Positions 1-6,686 are shown, numbered from the stretch's first letter. The stretch: DNA of 7,763 bases from Methylophilus sp. (GCA_027489475.1 JAIXZQ010000214.1:1-7763), one strand, 5' to 3'. Program-made: numbers and translations. The notes: generated by a model from the sequence alone, not told the origin.

Positions 1-1720
1 CAGCCTCTTTTTGTTGCGCTTGCGCATGGTGCGCCTGCGAATGGGCTTGTGCGGCAGGCGCTGCCGCTTGTAAGCTTTCTTTATTCGCTTCTACCATGGC
101 CGCGACCTGTTTGCTATCCAATCGGGTAATCATATGCTGATAAGGGTTGATAGTATGCGCCCCGAGCGGATGATCAATGTCTTGCCAACGCAAGGGCGAC
201 ACATTTAAAAACGCTTCGACGGCGCTGGCAATGGCGGGCAACACCGGTTTCAAGTAGATGGTTAACACACGGAACATTTCCAGTGCATTGCTGCAAATGG
301 CCTGAAGCTGCGCTGATTGCGTGGGGTCTTTTGCCACCACCCATGGCGCGGCCTCGGCAACATAAGCGTTCGCAGCATCGGTCAATTTCATGATTTCGCG
401 TAAGGCACGGGCAAAATCGCGTGCAGCATACGCCTCGGCAATCACTGGCGCGGCTGCACGCATGTCATCAATCACCGCATGATTGGCCGCCACCAAAGTC
501 TGATTGAATTGCTTAGCAATAAATCCGGCGGTACGGCTGGCAATATTGATGTATTTGCCTACCAAATCACTGTTGACCCGCGCGACAAAATCTTCCAGAT
601 TCAGGTCTATGTCTTCCATGCTGCCATTCAACTTGGCGGCGTAGTAATAACGCAAATATTCTGGGTTTTGCACATGCTGCAAATAGCTGCGGGCAGTGAT
701 AAAGGTGCCACGCGACTTGGACATTTTTTCACCGTTGACCGTCAAAAAGCCATGTGCGAACACCTGTGTTGGGGTGCGATGGCCGGAATACGCCAGCGTG
801 GCTGGCCAGAACAAGGCATGAAAATACAGAATGTCCTTGCCGATAAAGTGATACAGCTCGGTAGAGGCGTCCTTCTGCCAGTACTCATCAAAGTCTAAAC
901 CTGCTTTGGCACACAGATTTTTGAAGCTGGCCATGTAGCCGATAGGCGCATCTAACCAGACATAAAAATACTTGCCGGGCGCATCAGGAATCTCAAAGCC
1001 AAAATACGGCGCATCGCGCGAGATATCCCAATCAGACAATTTGTTTTCACCCGCCTCGCCCACCCATTCCGTCATTTTATTGGCAGCTTCGGCTTGCAAG
1101 GTGCCTGAACGCGTCCAATCGCGCAAAAAGTCGGCACATTCACTCAATTTAAAAAAGTAGTGCTCAGTCTCTTTGCGCACCGGGGTTGCACCAGACACGG
1201 CGGAATAAGGATGCAATAAATCTGTCGGGCTGTAGGTCGCACCACATACTTCACAGTTATCGCCATATTGGTCTTTGGCATGACATTTGGGGCATTCGCC
1301 TTTGATAAAGCGGTCCGGCAAGAACATATTTTTAACCGGATCAAAATATTGCTCTATCGTTTTGGTCGCAATTTTGCCGTTGGCTTTAAGCGCACGGTAA
1401 ATGTTGCCCGACAGCTGGCGGTTTTCTTCTGAATTGGTGGAGTAGTAGTTATCAAACGCCACCAAAAAATCGGCAAAGTCACGGCTATGCTCGGCATGCA
1501 CTTTTTCAATCAACGCTTCGGGGGTGATGCCCTCTTTTTCTGCCCGCAACATAATGGGCGTGCCATGTGTATCATCGGCACACACATAGTGCACTGTGTG
1601 ACCCTGCATTTTATGAAAACGCACCCAGATATCGGTTTGAATATACTCCACCAGATGCCCTAAATGGATACTGCCATTGGCATAAGGCAAAGCTGAAGTC
1701 ACCAGAAGTTTGCGTGTCAT
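1..1720 (-). CDS. metG: Methionyl-tRNA synthetase, 3' end outside the window
   Basis: Cytoplasmic class I aminoacyl-tRNA synthetase that charges tRNA-Met for initiation and elongation. The frame is open from ATG at 1720 down to the window edge (573 codons). Visible landmarks: the HIGH-type motif HLGH at residues 19-22; a zinc knuckle C143-x2-C146-x9-C156-x2-C159, placing it in the E. coli-like group with a zinc site; [10 protein letters not shown] of the methionine pocket; KMSKS at 332-336; and anticodon-recognition residues N392, R396 and W460, each within one residue of the E. coli numbering. The last visible ~20 residues are an Ala/Gln/His-rich linker, which normally leads to a C-terminal EMAP-like tRNA-binding and dimerisation domain. 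About 100 more residues should therefore lie beyond position 1. The Shine-Dalgarno is weak (CGGA, 5 nt before ATG). The divergent neighbour is mrp, as in E. coli. Identification is secure; only the length is unknown. Confidence 0.97.
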   Translation of the reverse strand, partial: MTRKLLVTSALPYANGSIHLGHLVEYIQTDIWVRFHKMQGHTVHYVCADDTHGTPIMLRAEKEGITPEALIEKVHAEHSRDFADFLVAFDNYYSTNSEENRQLSGNIYRALKANGKIATKTIEQYFDPVKNMFLPDRFIKGECPKCHAKDQYGDNCEVCGATYSPTDLLHPYSAVSGATPVRKETEHYFFKLSECADFLRDWTRSGTLQAEAANKMTEWVGEAGENKLSDWDISRDAPYFGFEIPDAPGKYFYVWLDAPIGYMASFKNLCAKAGLDFDEYWQKDASTELYHFIGKDILYFHALFWPATLAYSGHRTPTQVFAHGFLTVNGEKMSKSRGTFITARSYLQHVQNPEYLRYYYAAKLNGSMEDIDLNLEDFVARVNSDLVGKYINIASRTAGFIAKQFNQTLVAANHAVIDDMRAAAPVIAEAYAARDFARALREIMKLTDAANAYVAEAAPWVVAKDPTQSAQLQAICSNALEMFRVLTIYLKPVLPAIASAVEAFLNVSPLRWQDIDHPLGAHTINPYQHMITRLDSKQVAAMVEANKESLQAAAPAAQAHSQAHHAQAQQKEA

Positions 1721-1747
1721 AACGATCCGTGCATTTGAAAAACGCCT

Positions 1748-1777
1748 ATTTTAACAAACGGGCGACATTTAGGTGAA
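1748..1777 (-). promoter_or_regulatory. Probable metG promoter
   Basis: On the minus strand, a -35-like TTCACC (1777-1772) lies 18 bp before a -10-like TAAAAT (1753-1748), leaving a short leader of about 20 nt before the metG ATG. Each hexamer deviates from the sigma-70 consensus, so this is a plausible housekeeping promoter rather than a certain one. Confidence 0.45.
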
Positions 1778-1841
1778 AGGATAAATCACCGCATATTGCA
1801 CTGCTGACTTTAAAAAGCAGTTTGCAAAACCCTCATGCCAC

Positions 1842-1870
1842 ATGACGTCAGCCAGCAGTTGCGGTAAAAT
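1842..1870 (+). promoter_or_regulatory. Probable mrp promoter
   Basis: A -35-like ATGACG (1842-1847) and a -10-like TAAAAT (1865-1870) are separated by 17 bp, with transcription expected near 1877. The mrp ATG follows about 35 nt later, with AGGA at 1899-1902 as ribosome binding site. Match to sigma-70 is moderate (4/6 and 5/6). Confidence 0.45.
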
Positions 1871-1871
1871 A

Positions 1872-1890
1872 CCTGATATATTTAGTCAGG
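1872..1890. repeat. Short inverted repeat in the mrp leader
   Basis: CCTGA (1872-1876) and TCAGG (1886-1890) are complementary around a 9-nt AT-rich spacer, directly after the proposed mrp -10. It could be an operator or a small leader hairpin. I compared it with the IscR type 2 pattern and it does not fit. The arms are only 5 bp, so chance is a real possibility. Confidence 0.25.
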
Positions 1891-1911
1891 CATTATTCAG
1901 GAATCTTCAGC

Positions 1912-3000
1912 ATGGCCCTCAGCGAACTCGTTATCCAAAGCACTTTAAAACTGTGTATAGACCCGAATACCGGCAAAGATTTTATCAGCGCCAAATCGAT
2001 TAAAAACATACAGATTCAGCAGCAAGACGTGCAACTGGATGTGGTGCTGGGCTATCCTGCGCAATCGCAGTTGGACGCAATACGCGCATTGGTCACCGAG
2101 GCATTACGCAGCATCGATGGCATAGGCGCCATTACCGTCAACGTGGGTAGCCGTATTGTGGCGCACAGCGTGCAGCGTGGCGTCAATTTATTGCCCAACG
2201 TCAAAAACGTCATTGCTGTGGCCTCAGGCAAAGGTGGTGTGGGCAAATCAACCACCGCCGTGAACTTAGCGCTGGCATTGGCCGCCGAGGGGGCGCAGGT
2301 GGGCTTGCTGGATGCAGATATTTATGGCCCCAGCCAACCACAGATGTTAGGCATTTCTGGGCGGCCAGACAGCGCCGATGGTAAAAGCATAGAACCCATG
2401 CGTGCGCATGGCATTCAGGCCATGAGCATTGGCTTTTTAGTCGACACCGACACGCCCATGGTTTGGCGGGGGCCTATGGTCACCGGCGCACTCGAACAAT
2501 TGTTACGCGATACCCGCTGGCAAGACTTGGATTATCTGATTATCGATTTGCCGCCGGGCACTGGCGATATTCAGCTCACTTTGGCGCAGAAAATCCCTGT
2601 TACTGGCGCCATCATCGTCACCACCCCACAAGACATCGCCCTGCTGGATGCACGCAAAGGCCTTAAGATGTTTGAAAAAGTAGGCATTCCAATTTTGGGC
2701 ATCGTCGAAAACATGAGCACACATATCTGCTCTAATTGTGGCCATGAAGAACCGATTTTTGGCACCGGCGGCGGTGCGCTGATGGCCAGTGATTATCATG
2801 TGGAGCTACTCGGCAGCTTGCCCCTAGACATGCAAATTCGTTTGCAAGCCGATGGCGGTCAACCGACCGTGATTGCCAGCCCAGACTCAGCCGCGGCCTT
2901 GACCTATAAGCAAATTGCGCGCAAAGCCGCGAGTAAAATTGCCTTGGCCAGCCTAGACCACAGCGCAAAATTCCCCAATATCGTGATTCAAAACACCTGA
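1912..3000 (+). CDS. apbC: Iron-sulfur cluster carrier ATPase Mrp/ApbC
   Basis: Cytoplasmic P-loop ATPase of the Mrp/NBP35 family (MinD/ParA-like), known to bind a [4Fe-4S] cluster as a dimer and pass it to apo-proteins. The 362-residue length is typical. Domains: an N-terminal MIP18/DUF59 domain at about residues 4-80; the deviant Walker A GKGGVGKST at 106-114 with its signature lysine; DADIYGPS shortly after; the Walker B-type stretch LIIDLPPGTGD at 209-219; and the cluster-binding CxxC (C273, C276) in HICSNCGHEE. The tail with DHSAKFPNIVI resembles that of betaproteobacterial Mrp proteins. The start has AGGA 9 nt upstream. The gene is divergent from metG and convergent with pgl across a bidirectional terminator, so it is probably monocistronic. 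Nothing is missing from the expected motifs. The alternative symbol is mrp. Confidence 0.97.
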   Translation: MALSELVIQSTLKLCIDPNTGKDFISAKSIKNIQIQQQDVQLDVVLGYPAQSQLDAIRALVTEALRSIDGIGAITVNVGSRIVAHSVQRGVNLLPNVKNVIAVASGKGGVGKSTTAVNLALALAAEGAQVGLLDADIYGPSQPQMLGISGRPDSADGKSIEPMRAHGIQAMSIGFLVDTDTPMVWRGPMVTGALEQLLRDTRWQDLDYLIIDLPPGTGDIQLTLAQKIPVTGAIIVTTPQDIALLDARKGLKMFEKVGIPILGIVENMSTHICSNCGHEEPIFGTGGGALMASDYHVELLGSLPLDMQIRLQADGGQPTVIASPDSAAALTYKQIARKAASKIALASLDHSAKFPNIVIQNT

Positions 3001-3075
3001 TACGCGGCTAAGGTGAGGCAGGCTGCAAGGTAATCCTGCATAGGCCATATGCTCACACCTCAAAATCATTGCAAT

Positions 3076-3114
3076 AAAAAAACGCTGCCTCCGGACGGAG
3101 GGCAGCGTTTTTTT
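3076..3114. terminator. Bidirectional intrinsic terminator between mrp and pgl
   Basis: A GC-rich stem (CGCTGCC-TCC paired with GGA-GGGCAGCG, one bulged G, loop GGAC minus closing bases) is flanked by seven A on the left and seven T on the right. It therefore ends in a U-tract when read from either strand. Its position between two convergent stop codons (3000 and 3189) fits a shared terminator for mrp and pgl. Confidence 0.9.
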
Positions 3115-3146
3115 GGGCTGGTGGGGAAAAGATTCTCAGATATGCT

Positions 3147-3173
3147 CCCGCACTGGCGTGCGCAACTTGCGGG
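3147..3173. repeat. Inverted repeat after the pgl stop codon
   Basis: CCCGCA (3147-3152) and TGCGGG (3168-3173) can pair around a 15-nt loop, just downstream of the pgl stop and before the shared terminator. There is no T-tract, so it is not a terminator. It may be a 3'-UTR hairpin that protects the pgl transcript, or chance. Confidence 0.3.
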
Positions 3174-3188
3174 TTAGTAACTCGTCGT

Positions 3189-3875
3189 TTAATTCAGCAC
3201 CACACCATAGCAATACACGTCTACGCCTTGTGGCGAGTGAATCAAGGTGGCAGGAATCGCCACCCCTTGGCGCCACTGGTCCACAGCCGCTTGCTTGCCC
3301 ACGCCGGTGACTAAAAACATCACCTCATGCGTATTATTCAGTCGCTGCTGACTCAAAGTGATGCGGTCTGCTGGCGGCTTGGGCGAGTTAAACACTGGGA
3401 CGGCATCGGCACTGTTATCCACCGCGTGTCCGGGAAACAAGCTCGCGGTGTGGCCATCTTCACCCAAGCCTAAAATCACCAAATCAAAACTACGCACGCC
3501 TTTCAGCGTTTCGGTATAGGCTTTGGCGCCAGCAATATTGCCCAACTCGGCTGGAATATCATGGATTTGTTGCGGCGGAATAGGCACATGATTCAGCCAG
3601 ACCTCTCGGGCCATTTTGCTGTTACGCTCGTCATGGTCAGCCGGTAAACAACGTTCATCATTATGGTACACATGCCAGTTAGACCAATCCGCCTTGGCTT
3701 GTGCCAACAATGCGTACACCGCCTTAGGGGTGCTACCGCCTGCCAGTACGATTAAAAAGTTACCATGTTGCGCAATTGCCGTCTCTGCGGCAGCTAAAAT
3801 TCGGTCACGTGCGGCTTCATGAATTGCGGTTTGGGAAGGAAAAGCGTGCCAACGCGTGTGAACATTCAAAGACAT
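3189..3875 (-). CDS. pgl: 6-phosphogluconolactonase (DevB/Pgl type)
   Basis: Cytoplasmic hydrolase of 6-phospho-D-glucono-1,5-lactone to 6-phosphogluconate, step two of the oxidative pentose phosphate pathway, between Zwf and Gnd. The 228 residues match the glucosamine-6-phosphate isomerase-like (DevB) family. Motifs: LAGGSTP at 44-50 (phosphate-binding loop), DER at 73-75, the family hallmark LGLGEDGHTASLFPG at 135-149 with D140 and H142 as likely catalytic pair, and PPADRITL at 167-174. I chose ATG at 3875 because CAGG lies 7 nt upstream and the protein then begins MSLNVHTRW. A TTG at 3896 would add seven residues (MFFYRFS) but lacks a good ribosome site. The gene is divergent from gnd, with a shared 204-bp control region. 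It shares a terminator with mrp. Confidence 0.95.
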   Translation of the reverse strand: MSLNVHTRWHAFPSQTAIHEAARDRILAAAETAIAQHGNFLIVLAGGSTPKAVYALLAQAKADWSNWHVYHNDERCLPADHDERNSKMAREVWLNHVPIPPQQIHDIPAELGNIAGAKAYTETLKGVRSFDLVILGLGEDGHTASLFPGHAVDNSADAVPVFNSPKPPADRITLSQQRLNNTHEVMFLVTGVGKQAAVDQWRQGVAIPATLIHSPQGVDVYCYGVVLN

Positions 3876-3937
3876 AGAAAACCTGTAGAAAAACAATAGA
3901 AAAGCTGTAAAAACCCCACAAAAAAGCGCGCGCAGCC

Positions 3938-3966
3938 TTTTAGAGGTGGTCGGTATTTGCTATAAT
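3938..3966 (+). promoter_or_regulatory. gnd promoter, extended -10 type
   Basis: A perfect TATAAT (3961-3966) is preceded by TGC, giving the extended -10 form TGCTATAAT. The -35 region TTTTAG (3938-3943, 17-bp spacer) is poor, which extended -10 promoters tolerate. The expected start is near 3973, leaving a leader of about 107 nt before the gnd ATG. The -10 overlaps by two bases with a minus-strand TATAAT facing pgl. Confidence 0.65.
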
Positions 3967-3996
3967 TATAGCCGACTCGACATGATAATTCTGCAA
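3965..3996 (-). promoter_or_regulatory. Possible pgl promoter using the palindromic -10
   Basis: The palindrome at 3959-3972 also reads TATAAT on the minus strand (3970-3965). A -35-like TTGCAG (3996-3991) is 20 bp away, longer than optimal. Transcription would start near 3958 and give pgl a leader of about 80 nt. The -10 is perfect but the -35 is weak, so certainty is modest. Confidence 0.4.
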
Positions 3997-4079
3997 AATT
4001 ATCCGAAGCATTGATCGGGTTCATGCCATCCAAAAGATGGGTGTCTCTTCAACGATCCTCACACCATAGGAAACTCCGA
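3973..4079 (+). promoter_or_regulatory. Long gnd leader with ribosome binding site
   Basis: The predicted transcript starts with about 107 untranslated nt. It holds the inverted repeat at 3984-4003 and a small hairpin (CCATC 4026-4030 with GATGG 4036-4040) inside a weaker outer pairing (GATCG 4013-4017 with CGATC 4053-4057). The ribosome site AGGA (4068-4071) is 8 nt before ATG and decides the start. I recognise no riboswitch class. Confidence 0.4.
3984..4003. repeat. Perfect inverted repeat in the pgl-gnd control region, operator candidate
   Basis: GATAATT (3984-3990) and AATTATC (3997-4003) are exact reverse complements around the 6-nt spacer CTGCAA. The site lies about 11-31 bp after the predicted gnd start and covers the candidate pgl -35, so a protein bound here could affect both genes. 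It does not match the HexR consensus known from other zwf/pgl operons. The arms are AT-rich, so weak RNA pairing is an alternative. Confidence 0.4.
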
Positions 4080-4985
4080 ATGAAATTAGCAATGATTGGC
4101 TTGGGCAAAATGGGCGGCAATATGGCTGCTCGCTTGCTGCGTCACAAAATTAATGTGGTTGGTTTTGACTTCAACACCGAATTTGTCAACAAACTGGTAA
4201 AAGACGAAGGCATGCAAGCCGCCACCTCGGTTGCAGATGCTGTTAGCAAGCTCGAAGGCCAAAAAATTGTCTGGCTGATGTTGCCCGCAGGCGAGATCAC
4301 CGAAAATCAAATTAAAGATTTGATTCCTCTGCTGAACAAAGGCGATATTATCGTTGATGGCGGCAATTCCAATTACAAACATAGTCAACGTCGTGGCGCC
4401 ATGCTGGCCGAACACGGCATCGGCTTTATTGATTGCGGCACCTCTGGCGGCGTTTGGGGCCTGGAAAACGGCTACTGCTTGATGTACGGCGGTGAAAAAC
4501 AATATGCTGACGTGCTGGCTCCGTATGCACAAGCCTTGACCCATGCTGACCGTGGTTGGGCGCATGTGGGCCCTGTTGGCTCTGGCCATTTCACCAAAAT
4601 GATACACAACGGTATTGAATACGGCATGATGCAAGCGTTTGCCGAAGGCTTAGATTTGATTAAAGGCAAACAAGACTTTAATTTAGATTTGGCTCAGATT
4701 ACCGAACTGTGGCGTCATGGCTCTGTAGTGCGTAGCTGGCTGCTGGACCTCACCGCTGAAGCCCTGAAAGAAGACCAAAGCCTGCAAACCATCGCGCCAT
4801 ACGTGGCCGACTCAGGTGAAGGCCGCTGGACGGTGGTTGAAGCCGTTGAACAAGGTGTGGCAGCGCCGGTATTGACCACGGCCTTGCAAGCGCGTTTCAG
4901 AAGCCAAGACTCCGAAGGCTACAGCTATAAACTGTTGTCTTTGATGCGTAATGCATTTGGTGGACACTCCGTCAAAACCAAATAA
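4080..4985 (+). CDS. gnd: 6-phosphogluconate dehydrogenase, decarboxylating, short GndA/YqeC type
   Basis: Oxidative decarboxylation of 6-phosphogluconate to ribulose 5-phosphate and CO2, the last step of the oxidative pentose phosphate branch. At 301 residues it belongs to the short group (about 300, against about 470 for the E. coli enzyme), which lacks the long C-terminal extension. Motifs: Rossmann GLGKMG at 7-12, VDGGNSNY at 92-99, DCGTSGGVWGLENGYCLMYGG at 118-138, and HFTKMIHNGIEYGMMQAFAEG at 170-190 with catalytic K173 plus N177 and E180. The second Rossmann strand ends VVGFDFN with D30 where NADP enzymes usually have NR(S/T), suggesting NAD preference or dual use. ATG at 4080 has AGGA 8 nt upstream and starts at the first Rossmann strand. 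Upstream in-frame starts (TTG 4011, ATG 4023) add 23 or 19 residues but lack comparable ribosome sites. A terminator-like hairpin separates it from zwf. Confidence 0.95.
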   Translation: MKLAMIGLGKMGGNMAARLLRHKINVVGFDFNTEFVNKLVKDEGMQAATSVADAVSKLEGQKIVWLMLPAGEITENQIKDLIPLLNKGDIIVDGGNSNYKHSQRRGAMLAEHGIGFIDCGTSGGVWGLENGYCLMYGGEKQYADVLAPYAQALTHADRGWAHVGPVGSGHFTKMIHNGIEYGMMQAFAEGLDLIKGKQDFNLDLAQITELWRHGSVVRSWLLDLTAEALKEDQSLQTIAPYVADSGEGRWTVVEAVEQGVAAPVLTTALQARFRSQDSEGYSYKLLSLMRNAFGGHSVKTK

Positions 4986-4990
4986 GTGTG

Positions 4991-5015
4991 AGCCTCCCGC
5001 GTTGGGAGGCTTTTT
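4991..5015 (+). terminator. Intrinsic terminator after gnd
   Basis: An 8-bp perfect stem AGCCTCCC (4991-4998) / GGGAGGCT (5004-5011) with a GCGTT loop is followed by a short run of T to 5015. It sits 5 nt after the gnd stop. The T-run is short, so partial read-through into zwf is likely, making this an attenuator within the gnd-zwf unit rather than an absolute end. Confidence 0.75.
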
Positions 5016-5031
5016 CACCTAAGTGAGCAGT

Positions 5032-5052
5032 GGGAAAGGCCCAGCCTTTCCC
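5032..5052 (+). repeat. Perfect 9-bp hairpin in the zwf leader
   Basis: GGGAAAGGC (5032-5040) pairs exactly with GCCTTTCCC (5044-5052) around a CCA triloop. No clear T-tract follows, so it is not a typical terminator. It ends 17 nt before the zwf ribosome site AAGG (5070-5073). A 5' stabiliser of processed zwf mRNA, or a second attenuation element, are the main options. Confidence 0.6.
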
Positions 5053-5079
5053 GTTTACATTTTTATCTTAAGGTTAGAA

Positions 5080-6564
5080 ATGACGAATAACATTGATCCA
5101 TGCACCCTAGTGTTGTTTGGTGCCAGCGGCAACCTTGCCCGTGTCAAACTTTACCCCGGCTTGTTCCGTTTAGACCTATTGGGCCGCCTGCCCGCTGATT
5201 TGAAGATTTTGGCAGTAGGCCGTCAAGTGGTAGATTTGGACGCCTGGCGCGCAGATATCAAAAGTATGCTGGATGCCAAATTTAAAAAAGGCTACGACCC
5301 ACAGGTGTTTGAGCGTTTTATTGCGCGTAACTTCTATCACGCCAATCCGCCCACCGACCCAGACGCATTTAATAAGCTCAAAGCCACGTTAAGCGACACC
5401 CAGACCTTCCCACAAAATCTGGCCTATTTCTTATCAGTGCGCCCAGTAGACTTTGCCCCAGTGGTGGAATCCTTGGCCAATGTAGGCCTGACCCAAGAGG
5501 ACAAATACTGGCGCCGCGTGGTGATTGAAAAACCGTTCGGCACCGACCTGCCCTCAGCCAAAGCCTTGCAGGCCGCCATCACCAAGCATTTAAAAGAAAG
5601 TCAGATTTACCGGATTGACCACTATCTGGGCAAATCTGCGTTGCAAAATATTCTGTTGCAGCGCTTTACCAACACCGTGCTGGAACCCATCTGGAACAAC
5701 CAGTACATCGACCATGTACAAATTACCAATACTGAGATGTTGGGTGTGGGCGACCGTACGCAGTTTTATGACAGCACGGGCGCACTGCGCGATATGTTGC
5801 AAAGCCACATTTTGCAAACCTTGGCCTTGACCGCCATGGAACTGCCCAAAGACCTAAGCCCTGAGGGCGTGCGTGATGCCAAAATTAAGGTGCTGGAACA
5901 GATTCGTCCGATTCCGGTGAATGAACTGGAAAAACATGCCTTCCGTGCACAATACAGTGCCGGTGAGATCAATGGCGAGAAAGTGCCCGGTTACCTCGAA
6001 GAATTAGGCAACCCAGACAGCGTGGTGGAAACCTACGCCGCACTCAAGCTGTTTATCGACAATCCGCGTTGGCAAGGTGTGCCATTCTATATTCGCACCG
6101 CGAAACGCCTGCACGAAGCCGACACCCGCATCTCTATCCGCTTTAAAAAGGCGCCATTGCAGATTAATGATCAGGACCAAAACTGGCTGATTATCGGCAT
6201 TCAACCGCGTGAGTGTATCAAGCTGGAAATCCAGTCTAAGATTCCTGGTCTGGATGTGCAAACCCGCACCATTCAACTGGATGCGGCCAATCGCTTGGAC
6301 AGTGATGACTCAGTAGATGCTTACGAGGCGTTGTTGCTCAACCTGATGCAGGGCGATAACTCCAACTACTTGCATATTTCTGAAGCTGAAGCGCAATGGC
6401 GTTTGGTCGACCCGGTGGTTAAAGCTTGGGCCGAAGATAAACGGCCAGTGCATCAATATCCGGCCGGTAGCCGTGACCCAGAAGCGTCTAAAGTGATTTT
6501 TGAACATCAAGACCAATTCTGGCGTTATAGCATTGCGCTCGGTGGTGATAAATACTCCCACTAA
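5080..6564 (+). CDS. zwf: Glucose-6-phosphate 1-dehydrogenase
   Basis: Oxidises glucose 6-phosphate to 6-phosphoglucono-1,5-lactone with NAD(P)+, the entry step of the oxidative pentose phosphate pathway; Pgl and Gnd act next. The 494 residues equal the usual length. Motifs: Rossmann FGASGNLARVKL at 13-24; GRQ at 47-49, whose arginine usually contacts the NADP 2'-phosphate; EKPFG at 150-154; substrate signature RIDHYLGK at 178-185; and YDSTGALRDMLQSHILQ at 230-246 with H243 as the likely catalytic base. VPGYLEE, FYIRTAKRL and DAYEALLLNLMQGD follow in family order. Several usually constant positions differ: N for D in GAxGDLA, S for E after RIDHYLGK, QSH for QNH, RTAK for RTGK, AGSRDP for AGSWGP. 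ATG at 5080 has AAGG 6 nt upstream; the earlier GTG at 5023 is rejected because it lies in the terminator/hairpin region. Codon use matches its neighbours. Confidence 0.96.
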   Translation: MTNNIDPCTLVLFGASGNLARVKLYPGLFRLDLLGRLPADLKILAVGRQVVDLDAWRADIKSMLDAKFKKGYDPQVFERFIARNFYHANPPTDPDAFNKLKATLSDTQTFPQNLAYFLSVRPVDFAPVVESLANVGLTQEDKYWRRVVIEKPFGTDLPSAKALQAAITKHLKESQIYRIDHYLGKSALQNILLQRFTNTVLEPIWNNQYIDHVQITNTEMLGVGDRTQFYDSTGALRDMLQSHILQTLALTAMELPKDLSPEGVRDAKIKVLEQIRPIPVNELEKHAFRAQYSAGEINGEKVPGYLEELGNPDSVVETYAALKLFIDNPRWQGVPFYIRTAKRLHEADTRISIRFKKAPLQINDQDQNWLIIGIQPRECIKLEIQSKIPGLDVQTRTIQLDAANRLDSDDSVDAYEALLLNLMQGDNSNYLHISEAEAQWRLVDPVVKAWAEDKRPVHQYPAGSRDPEASKVIFEHQDQFWRYSIALGGDKYSH

Positions 6565-6590
6565 GACACAGCTGTCAAAACCCTAGATGT

Positions 6591-6605
6591 CAGCGTTAAA
6601 CGCTG
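6591..6605. repeat. Small inverted repeat after zwf
   Basis: CAGCGTT and AACGCTG are complementary around one central A, just before the zwf terminator. As RNA it could form CAGCG-TTAAA-CGCTG. It may help stabilise the zwf 3' end, or be chance. Confidence 0.3.
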
Positions 6606-6610
6606 CCTAC

Positions 6611-6652
6611 AAAAAAAACCGCCCACCGGCAATCGCGATGGGCGGTTTTTTT
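6611..6652. terminator. Bidirectional intrinsic terminator after zwf
   Basis: The stem CCGCCCA (6619-6625) / TGGGCGG (6639-6645) is flanked by eight A on the left and seven T on the right, so it can end transcription on both strands. It lies between the convergent stops of zwf (6564) and the lipoprotein gene (6687). The 13-nt loop contains a self-complementary ATCGCGAT overlap. Confidence 0.88.
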
Positions 6653-6686
6653 ATGATGCGTCTATCTCGTATTTTCACCGTCTTAG

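Noticed and set aside
479..898. 139-codon plus-strand open frame inside metG
   Set aside because: Exactly antisense to the conserved catalytic and anticodon domains of MetG, and its product shows no motif.
1800..1821. ACTGCT-N10-AGCAGT inverted repeat between metG and mrp as a LexA box
   Set aside because: The distance between CTG and CAG is 14, not the 10 of the classical LexA box, and the arms are short; I do not claim a site.
1872..1890. IscR type 2 site in the mrp leader
   Set aside because: Spacing of the CC, TA and GG elements does not match the known pattern.
3876..3896. TTG start for pgl at 3896
   Set aside because: Rare start codon without a good ribosome site; ATG at 3875 has CAGG 7 nt upstream and begins like other family members.
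3919..3941. GCGCGCGC followed by six T on the minus strand as an attenuator in the pgl leader
   Set aside because: The GC block does not form a stable hairpin with a clean stem before the T-run.
4011..4079. Upstream in-frame starts for gnd (TTG 4011, ATG 4023)
   Set aside because: They add basic residues before the first Rossmann strand, which normally begins the protein, and neither has a ribosome site as good as AGGA before 4080.
5023..5079. GTG start for zwf at 5023
   Set aside because: It would translate through the perfect hairpin at 5032-5052 and adds 19 residues without family similarity; ATG at 5080 has AAGG at proper spacing.
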